From NCBI GenBank assembly GCA_013151315.1, contig JAADIN010000069.1, positions 1 to 6,881 on the forward strand: DNA of 6,881 nucleotides, written 5' to 3'. The notes under the pieces were generated by a model. The model was not told the DNA's origin. It worked only from the letters and a program-made list of their open reading frames with translations, and made no database searches. Positions 1 to 5,740 of this stretch are shown here, one piece after another; the first letter of the stretch is position 1, and every line of letters begins with the position of its first letter. The DNA comes from Planctomycetota bacterium. Lineage in GTDB: Bacteria > Planctomycetota > Planctomycetia > Pirellulales > Lacipirellulaceae. The position numbers and the translations under genes are program-made.

Positions 1-2
1 GT

Positions 3-80
3 AAGGCGCACCAGAATGTGACCGCTCAAGACGCTGCTGGCTGGTTCGCCCACTGCGGGTACCCATCCGCCCAATCGTGA
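3..80 (+). CDS. C-terminal tail of a gene entering from the left, possibly a transposase
   Basis: Frame 3 is open from the window edge to a TGA at 78-80 and gives 25 residues containing AGWFAHCGYPSAQS. A tail of the form W-F-x-H-C-G-Y shortly before the stop resembles the C-terminal ends of some IS630-type transposases; this is recalled family resemblance, not a match I can verify. The other two frames give short peptides with no recognisable pattern, although frame 2 stays open somewhat longer. No start codon, catalytic residues or terminal inverted repeat can be examined because the rest lies outside the window. It may equally be the end of an unrelated gene or a chance open stretch. Confidence 0.3.
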   Translation, partial: KAHQNVTAQDAAGWFAHCGYPSAQS

Positions 81-486
81 AATGCTCTAGTTCCTTTTGG
101 TTGGTTCAATTGGCAAGTACGCTAACCTGATTCGAGGTACTCTGTTCAACGGTAAAACCTTTGACAGGCAACGAATCTTTATAGAGGGCTTTCACCTCCT
201 AGGAAGCTTACGTTTCGCAGACGCCGAACCCCGGTTTCAAAAGCACACCAGGAATTGCTGCTTCACTTCTAACGGGCAGGTTTTCGCAATCTCCAAACCA
301 ACCTGTCTTGGTCCACACTTTTCGACCATCTGAGGCCGCAATTTCCAGGAGAAGAGGCGAGCGAGGGCTAGCCACTCACCCCCTCGTTGGGTACATTCTA
401 ATCGCCTAGTTCTAGGCCAACTGCACACCATCGTCATTGATTCACCACTCCACTGGCTTATTTTTCATAGGCGTACGTGACCCCCT
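81..486. other. Gene-poor interval, no convincing coding sequence
   Basis: About 400 bases between the possible transposase tail and the degraded surface-protein gene. Short open frames exist on both strands (plus 97-333, minus 237-437), but neither has a ribosome binding site or a family I recognise, and both run over the same bases. The minus-strand peptide is rich in ordinary residues and could be a fragment of a decayed gene. The interval holds an 8-base self-complementary GGCTAGCC at 366-373 and an inverted repeat at 404-417. A possible hairpin pairs CGAGGG (362-367) with CCCTCG (381-386) around a 13-base loop, but no T-run follows, so it does not look like an intrinsic terminator. Confidence 0.5.
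404..417. repeat. Perfect 6-bp inverted repeat with 2-base centre
   Basis: GCCTAG at 404-409 and CTAGGC at 412-417 are exact reverse complements separated by TT. The spacer is too short for a stable hairpin, so if it has a function it would be a dyad bound by a dimeric protein. It lies about 70 bases before the start of the degraded surface gene. CTAG-containing palindromes are often rare in bacterial genomes, yet several CTAG tetramers occur between positions 88 and 417. Chance is quite possible. Confidence 0.4.
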
Positions 487-1481
487 ATGGCACGAAAAAT
501 CCCCGCAAGCGTAAATTCTGGTGGAATATTCCCCATACTTTTACTTCTACTTCTACTTCGACCAAAAAGCGAGAGCGTAACGGAATCGTTTGGGCACATC
601 GAACGCCTGGAAGAGCGGATTGCGCTCACGGTGGCGGAGTCGGAGCCTAATGATGTTTTGTTAAGCGAGCCACTCGGCTCGTCGGTGGTAAGCCATCCGC
701 TGTTAGCCGAGTATGATGGCCGTACTTACTTACGCACGAATCAGAGCCTGAACCTTGCCGACGCTCGTACGTTGGCCACCGAGCTTGGCGGGCAACTCGT
801 TGACATCAACGGTGCGACCATTGGCCGTTGGTTCGACTCGTCGACTTCCAACTCGACGAGACGTGCGGCAGTAATTGAGATCGTTACACCGGGAACGGCC
901 GCAGACGGTGATGGCCTCAATGACGCCAACGATCCATCTCCAACCGACGCCTTCAACGGATTCGACCTGCGGGAAGCAGGTGTTGACGGCCTGTTTGACA
1001 CGGCTGACGATCAAGTGCAACTGTTGAGCGTTGGCCGTGATGGTTTGGACCTCAACTTCTCAGTACTCGACGGACCACTGCTGCCGGGCAGTTATCGCTT
1101 GGACGGTCACACCGACCTTGACCGATGTGGTAGGGAACCCGCTGGACGGGAATGCGGATGGCATCGGTGGCGACGCTTTCGTGCGAACCTTCTCGGTCGA
1201 TGTTGGCGAAGGATTTACGCTGGAAGGCTTGGGCAACCGTGGCTTCGATACAGCAGCCGAGCTAACACTTGTCGAGGATGGCGCCGGCACGGGGCTATGG
1301 CGGACCGAGTTGTACGGACGCGGGTCAATCGATCCCAACACCGCCGAAGACTACTACAAGTTCAGCGGCTAAGCGGCTGGGAAGCAATTTCCTCGGGAGT
1401 TTCGACGGTATTGACTTTGACGTCGACCACGCCGATCCTCAAACCCATGCGTTTGTCGACGCCATCGCGAAGGTACTTTAG
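487..1481 (+). pseudogene. Degraded planctomycete extracellular/surface protein (sorting motif, lectin-like and Ig/pre-peptidase-like remnants)
   Basis: Frame 1 from ATG 487 carries HIERLEERIALT (residues 38-48), typical of the N-terminal region of large exported planctomycete proteins, followed by ESEPND, as in pre-peptidase C-terminal-type regions. Residues 78-107 (GRTYL...ADARTLATELGGQLVDIN) match the beginning of a C-type lectin domain, but the remaining roughly 80 residues of that fold are missing. An acidic stretch, ADGDGLNDANDPSP (139-152), and LPGSYRL (199-205) follow. The homology then moves to frame 2 at 1101-1102 (TVTPTLTDVVGNPLDG, then IDPNTAEDYYKFSG) and meets TAA at 1370-1372. 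It may continue in frame 3 (FDVDHADPQTHAFVDAI) to TAG 1479-1481. Removing two bases gives 330 codons plus stop. The N-terminus may also contain a compensating frame pair. Relatives are usually much longer, so this is a truncated, shifted remnant. The start is uncertain, with no clear ribosome binding site. Confidence 0.65.
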
Positions 1482-1487
1482 CTCGTC

Positions 1488-1493
1488 AGGAGA
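1488..1493 (+). promoter_or_regulatory. Ribosome binding site of the cysteine-synthase-family gene
   Basis: AGGAGA lies 8 bases before ATG 1502, a near-ideal Shine-Dalgarno sequence and spacing. It supports 1502 as the start and lies just after the last stop of the upstream remnant (1481), so the gene has its own translation signal. Confidence 0.7.
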
Positions 1494-1501
1494 ATATCCT
1501 A

Positions 1502-2470
1502 ATGTATAGAGAAACCTCTCTTCTCCCGTCGGCCTTAGATGCAATCGGTTCAACGCCGCTAGTTGAGTTATGCAGGCTCACGAAAGGCCTTGAGGGAAGG
1601 ATTTTTGCCAAGCTTGATTATTTAAATCCGGGGTTTTCAAAAAAGGACCGAGTGGCTCGTCAAATCATTGAGGATGCTGAAAATAATGGCGACCTTGCTT
1701 CGGGTCAAACCGTGGTAGAATTGACCAGCGGCAATACGGGCACCGGTCTGGCTATCGTCTGCGGGATCAAGGGATATCCTTTTGTGGCGGTGATGTCCCA
1801 GGGGAATTCCAGTGAGAGGGCCCGCATGATGACCGCCTTAGGCGCTGAGGTGGTTCTTGTTGATCAGCTACCGCATTCCACGCCAGGCCAGGTTTCAGGC
1901 GGTGACTTAGAACTTGTGGAGGCCAAAGCCCAGGAACTGGTTAAAAAAAGAAAGGCGTTTCGTGCAGATCAATTTCAATTGAGCGGCAATTTCAGGGCGC
2001 ACTATCTTTACACAGGACCAGAATTCATTCAACAATCTCAAGGAGTGATTCAGGGGTTTTGTGATTTTGTTGGATCAGGAGGCACTTTTGCAGGATGTGC
2101 TGCTGCATTGAAAGAGCACGACGCGTCGATTCAGTGTTTTGTTGTGGAACCACAAGGTGCTGCGGTTCTAGCGGGCAAAGCCGTTACCCAACCAAATCAC
2201 CGTATTCAGGGTGGCGGGTATTCTACAACGGAACTAAAGTTTTTGAATCCACATCACATGGATGGCTTTATCGAAGTTTCTGATGAAGAGGCTACGACAG
2301 TGGCAAGACAACTCGCCCAGCAAGAAGGAATTTTTGCGGGTTTCTCTTCAGGAGCAAATGTTTGCGCAGCCATGAAGCTTCTCGAAGGTTCTTTAAGGGG
2401 CAAAGTTATCGCAACGGTGATCAACGATTCCGGATTAAAATATCTTAGTACCGATCTGTGGAACACCTAA
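1502..2470 (+). CDS. PLP-dependent cysteine synthase family protein
   Basis: A 322-residue fold-type II PLP enzyme, a normal length for O-acetylserine sulfhydrylase relatives, predicted cytoplasmic. The N-terminus has IGSTPLVEL (15-23). The PLP-lysine region is NPGFSKKDR (42-50), with K48 in the position of the Schiff-base lysine; typical family members have NP.GSVKDR, so F45 and K47 are unusual. The substrate loop TSGNTG is at 75-80, the phosphate-binding GSGGT at 191-195, then FSSGAN, and DSGLKYLST near the C-terminus, as in the family. MSQGNSSERARMM replaces the usual MPETMS-type segment, and a stretch QLPHSTPGQVSGGD (122-135) follows it, suggesting a subfamily apart from housekeeping CysK. 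Family chemistry is beta-replacement or elimination on O-activated serine or cysteine; the actual substrate cannot be read here. The gene is visibly AT-richer than its neighbours (26/60 and 28/60 GC in 1621-1680 and 2041-2100), which could reflect transfer. The next gene starts 3 bases after its stop. Confidence 0.92.
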   Translation: MYRETSLLPSALDAIGSTPLVELCRLTKGLEGRIFAKLDYLNPGFSKKDRVARQIIEDAENNGDLASGQTVVELTSGNTGTGLAIVCGIKGYPFVAVMSQGNSSERARMMTALGAEVVLVDQLPHSTPGQVSGGDLELVEAKAQELVKKRKAFRADQFQLSGNFRAHYLYTGPEFIQQSQGVIQGFCDFVGSGGTFAGCAAALKEHDASIQCFVVEPQGAAVLAGKAVTQPNHRIQGGGYSTTELKFLNPHHMDGFIEVSDEEATTVARQLAQQEGIFAGFSSGANVCAAMKLLEGSLRGKVIATVINDSGLKYLSTDLWNT

Positions 2471-2473
2471 AAC

Positions 2474-3568
2474 ATGTCTAGTTCATCTACGCCAATTTTA
2501 GCCGAGGTACAGCCCGGTTGCCAGTTCGCTAGCGACAATACCTCGGGGATATGCCCGGAGGTTTGGGCTGCGATGAAGCAAGCGAACTCGGGTTTCGCAC
2601 CCGGCTATGGCGACGATGCCTGGACGCAGCGTGCTACGGATTTGGTACGGGACGTTTTCGAGACCGATTGCGAGGTCTTCTTCACCTTCAACGGCACCGC
2701 AGCCAATTCGCTCGCTCTGGCATCCCTTTGCCAGTCGTACCATAGCGTTCTCTGCAGCGATGTCGCTCATATCGAAACGGATGAATGCGGTGGCCCAGAG
2801 TTCTTCTCGCATGGAGTCAAGCTACTGGTGGCGGCTGCCAACCAGGGAAAGCTCCTGCCACAATCTGCTCGCGAACTCGTGTTGCGTCGCTCCGATATTC
2901 ATTACCCCAAGCCACGGGTGATTAGCGTGACTCAAACAACCGAATTGGGCACCGTCTACACGATCGATGAGCTGGCCGCACTCGGAGAAGTTGCTCGACA
3001 GCACGAGCTACGTTTGCACATGGATGGCGCTCGGCTGGCAAATGCAATTGCGGCACTGGGTATTTCGGCAAAGGAGGGTACGTGGCAGCAGGGCGTCGAG
3101 GTGTTGAGTCTCGGCATGACAAAAAATGGGGCTGCTCTCGGCGATGCGGTCGTCTTTTTCAATCGAGAATTGGCCAAGGAATTTGATTTTCGATGTAAAC
3201 AGGCCGGGCAGTTGGCTTCGAAAATGCGATTTTTGGCCGCGCCGTTTATCGCTTTGCTCGAAGGCGACGTTTGGCTGCGCAATGCCCAACACGCGAACCG
3301 GTGTGCGGAAAAGTTAGCATCCCAGCTTACCGCGATCCCCAATGTGTCTCTCTCAACTCCGTGCCAGGCCAACAGCGTGTTTGTCGACATGCCCAAGGCG
3401 TGGCTGGAGCAACTCCGTCGGCAAGGCTGGCTCTTGTACACTTTCATCGGCAACAATTGCGTTCGGTTGATGTGCTCGTGGAAAACGACCGATGACGAAA
3501 TTAACGCATTGGTCACCTGTGTGCAAGCGATTGCCAATGCAGACCCAAGTTGCCATAGCGAAGAGTAG
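2474..3568 (+). CDS. ltaE: Low-specificity L-threonine aldolase family protein
   Basis: A 364-residue fold-type I PLP enzyme of the beta-eliminating lyase / threonine aldolase family, a typical length, predicted cytoplasmic. It should cleave L-threonine or L-allo-threonine to glycine and acetaldehyde, and related beta-hydroxy amino acids. Visible features in order: FASDNTSG near residue 18; FNGTAANSLAL (72-82), the PLP-phosphate region; H99 in AHIETDECGG; HMDGARLANA (182-191), with D184 expected at the pyridine nitrogen and R187 as a substrate-carboxylate ligand; SLGMTKNGA (212-220), with K217 as the Schiff-base lysine; CKQAGQLASKMRFLAAP (241-257); and VRLMCSW (330-336), with R331. The TKNG form is that of the Pseudomonas-type enzyme rather than the E. 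coli type. ATG 2474 follows the upstream stop by 3 bases without a clear Shine-Dalgarno, suggesting translational coupling. Composition is higher in GC (36/60 at 3001-3060) than in the upstream gene. The aldolase family is secure; the in vivo substrate is inferred. Confidence 0.94.
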   Translation: MSSSSTPILAEVQPGCQFASDNTSGICPEVWAAMKQANSGFAPGYGDDAWTQRATDLVRDVFETDCEVFFTFNGTAANSLALASLCQSYHSVLCSDVAHIETDECGGPEFFSHGVKLLVAAANQGKLLPQSARELVLRRSDIHYPKPRVISVTQTTELGTVYTIDELAALGEVARQHELRLHMDGARLANAIAALGISAKEGTWQQGVEVLSLGMTKNGAALGDAVVFFNRELAKEFDFRCKQAGQLASKMRFLAAPFIALLEGDVWLRNAQHANRCAEKLASQLTAIPNVSLSTPCQANSVFVDMPKAWLEQLRRQGWLLYTFIGNNCVRLMCSWKTTDDEINALVTCVQAIANADPSCHSEE

Positions 3569-3578
3569 CAGCGCAAGT

Positions 3579-5678
3579 TCACAAGAGACGTAGCGTTAGT
3601 TTCCCTCGCAGAGCACGATAGCAGTCGGGCAGATCAAAGTGGGCCAAACCATTTGGGAGCAACGTAGAGAGTGGCCAATCGTAGTATTCCGACTCAGCAA
3701 TGTCTTGGTAGGAAGTCAGCGCCTCTCGCAACGTGACCTGGGTTGTTAACTCGCTAAAAAGGGCCGCAAATGTTGCTGGCAATGTTCCCCAGCCTTTGGC
3801 GATCAAATGCACGTCAGTATGTCCAAAACTTTTCAGCCAATCGAGCACGCGCAGCACATCCCACGTTTTCTGACCCACGTAGGGATGGTCGAGCATCAGA
3901 CTGTGGGCGGCGTAAAAATAGTCGCTACCGTAGAAGGACTCAAATGAAGAATCTTCGCATGTATCCGCCTTCGACTCGCCGATTCCCCGTATGTCGCAGG
4001 CAAAGCAGGGCATGTCAGGGCTGGCTTCGTCTGGACTGGCTTCGATCAATTCGCGCAACCACTCGTCTGAGCGAAGTTCCTGGTCGGCCGAATGATGAGA
4101 AACATAAAGAATCGCCTTTTTCCCTGCACGGGGCGGCCGAGAAAAGCGTCGCTGATTAGCAAGCCGATAAACTAGCGCCCAAATGTCCGGCTCGGTCTGG
4201 ACGGCATAGGTAACGGCATGAGGCCTCGGGTAGTTTCGATTGGAAAAATTGCGGAGGATCTGATACGGCGGCGTCTTTTCGGTCGGCGGCAATAGCTGAA
4301 GCACTTCGCGCACCAAGGGAAGCAAGTTGTCGGGTTCAACGGTGCCACGGGCGTTTGCCAACAGCTGTGATTTTTCTTGGGTAAAGTCGAAGACGGTACG
4401 CGGATTGAGTTCAGAAATCTGCCCGCCCGACGTACACCAAAGCGTTTTCTCCTCCTCCAACTTTAATTCGGGTTCGGTCTGCACATCGGAGACGCCCGTT
4501 GCCCGATTGAACCATCCGTACATTGCTTCACGGTTTTCTTGTGAGAAACCATGGGTGGTTGGGCCCACAAACATCGCGATATTTTCCTTGGCACCGAGCA
4601 ACGTGTACAGCCGTTTCAGCCGCTGGTAGGCCTCCTCTGTGCCACGGACATCGAAGAAATCTTGTTCCTTCGCAAGAAGGATGACCGGTTTGGGGGCCAT
4701 CGCGGCGATGAAGTCTTCATGGTCGAGCCCGAGGGCCAAGGCTTTGGGGGGGCACTGCTCTGAGTCGGCGGGCAGCTCGTTCTCCATGTTGCGACCAAAG
4801 GTCGTGACAAAGCAAGAGGGAGCAGCCATGGTCCATCGAGGGTCGAGCGCTGCGAGCCAAGTGGTCATGGTCCCGCCGCCCGAGTTGCCCGTCACGCCGA
4901 CGTGGTTTGGATCGACTTCGTCGCGCGAAAGCAAGTAGTCCAACGCTCGAATCCCATCCCATGCCCGCCACATCCCAAAAAATTCGCCAACGAGCAATTG
5001 CTGATTACCGATATGATTATGCTGGTGTACGGGGCCACGAAACTTGTCGGCTCCGTCTTCGTCTACATATTGCAACCGCTCACCCTGGCCGATGGGATCG
5101 TAAATCAAGCAGACGTATCCTAAGCGTGCGAGACCTTGAGCGAACGATTGATACGACTTGTCCGCCTTGCCACTTGGTGAATGGCCACAAGTGCCCACGA
5201 CTCCAGGCAATGGCAGAGTCCGCCCGGCAGGAACGTAAAGGTTAGCCGTCACGGGAAAGTTGGGCCTACTTTCAAAGATCACTTTTTCGATGCGGTAGGT
5301 ATCGCGCTCGACGATACCGGTGACGCGCGACTTCAGCGGCGTTCGCTCTGGTTCGGGGCCGAAGCACTGGCGAATTTTCTTCCGCACCGACTGGACGTAA
5401 GCCTCAGCATCAGCTTGGGTCTGGAGAGCCGATTTTTCCTGCAAGCTGTCATGATGCAATTTGCGCACCCGCGCGACGAAATGGTTATGCACCATGCGAG
5501 GAAAGCGATTGAGTGGCTCCAGTCTGTCGGCACCCTGTGCCCCTTGCCCAAAGACCTGCTGCCATGAAAGCAAAGGAGCCAACGGCAAACCAATCGCGGT
5601 TTGGCCAACAACATGCAGCCAACGACGGCGGGACAAGCTTGAAGAAATCGGGGGCTGTTGCGTTGGCAGTGGCTTCAT
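3579..5678 (-). CDS. Tat-exported acetylxylan-esterase-like alpha/beta hydrolase, two-lobed
   Basis: A 699-residue protein. The N-terminus has a twin-arginine signal: SRRRWL (16-21), a hydrophobic stretch to about residue 38 and a probable cleavage site near VFGQGAQG (42-49), so it should be exported folded. The first lobe (about 120-395) is an alpha/beta hydrolase of the acetylxylan esterase / dienelactone-hydrolase-like group: oxyanion-side GHSPSGK (165-171), YDPIGQGER (193-201), nucleophile elbow GNSGGGT with S266, acid D340 or D343 in EQDFFDVRG, and H376 in TTHGF. The second lobe (about 515-690) repeats the plan (ILYVSHHS, DIRGIGES, then LIAKGWGTL at 625-633), but its elbow has Gly where Ser is expected, so it is probably not catalytic. 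The likely role is deacylation of polysaccharides or other esters outside the cytoplasm; the substrate is unknown. ATG 5678 keeps the complete signal; a weak AGGA lies about 15 bases upstream. It lies 62 bases after the DUF1501 stop and converges with the aldolase gene across 10 bases. Confidence 0.92.
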   Translation of the reverse strand: MKPLPTQQPPISSSLSRRRWLHVVGQTAIGLPLAPLLSWQQVFGQGAQGADRLEPLNRFPRMVHNHFVARVRKLHHDSLQEKSALQTQADAEAYVQSVRKKIRQCFGPEPERTPLKSRVTGIVERDTYRIEKVIFESRPNFPVTANLYVPAGRTLPLPGVVGTCGHSPSGKADKSYQSFAQGLARLGYVCLIYDPIGQGERLQYVDEDGADKFRGPVHQHNHIGNQQLLVGEFFGMWRAWDGIRALDYLLSRDEVDPNHVGVTGNSGGGTMTTWLAALDPRWTMAAPSCFVTTFGRNMENELPADSEQCPPKALALGLDHEDFIAAMAPKPVILLAKEQDFFDVRGTEEAYQRLKRLYTLLGAKENIAMFVGPTTHGFSQENREAMYGWFNRATGVSDVQTEPELKLEEEKTLWCTSGGQISELNPRTVFDFTQEKSQLLANARGTVEPDNLLPLVREVLQLLPPTEKTPPYQILRNFSNRNYPRPHAVTYAVQTEPDIWALVYRLANQRRFSRPPRAGKKAILYVSHHSADQELRSDEWLRELIEASPDEASPDMPCFACDIRGIGESKADTCEDSSFESFYGSDYFYAAHSLMLDHPYVGQKTWDVLRVLDWLKSFGHTDVHLIAKGWGTLPATFAALFSELTTQVTLREALTSYQDIAESEYYDWPLSTLLPNGLAHFDLPDCYRALRGKLTLRLL

Positions 5679-5740
5679 GCGGCACTCGAAGATCCTTTTT
5701 TAGACTAAACGACGACAATCGGTCCGGCAAGCCTAAGGCT

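Noticed and set aside
1..11. GTGCGCC on the minus strand at the window edge, resembling the 5' end of group II introns (GUGYG)
   Set aside because: Five or six matching bases at an edge are uninformative and the intron body would lie outside the window.
362..386. Hairpin CGAGGG/CCCTCG with a 13-base loop considered as a terminator
   Set aside because: No T-tract follows on either strand and no upstream gene end is near enough to be served by it.
237..437. A 66-codon minus-strand open frame in the left interval
   Set aside because: No ribosome binding site and no family I can name; kept only as a possible decayed fragment in the description of the interval.
437..464. Promoter-like TTGATT and TATTTT, 16 bases apart, before position 487
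   Set aside because: Each hexamer matches only 4 of 6 consensus positions and the downstream gene is a remnant; such matches are expected by chance.
2956..3582. A 208-codon open frame on the minus strand opposite the aldolase gene
   Set aside because: It is antisense to a clearly conserved gene, has no recognisable family and no ribosome binding site; its openness follows from the codon pattern of the aldolase gene.
5730..5740. Small inverted repeat AGCCT-A-AGGCT directly after the DUF1501 stop
   Set aside because: The stem is only 5 bp with a one-base centre and no T-run follows on the minus strand, so it is not a credible terminator.
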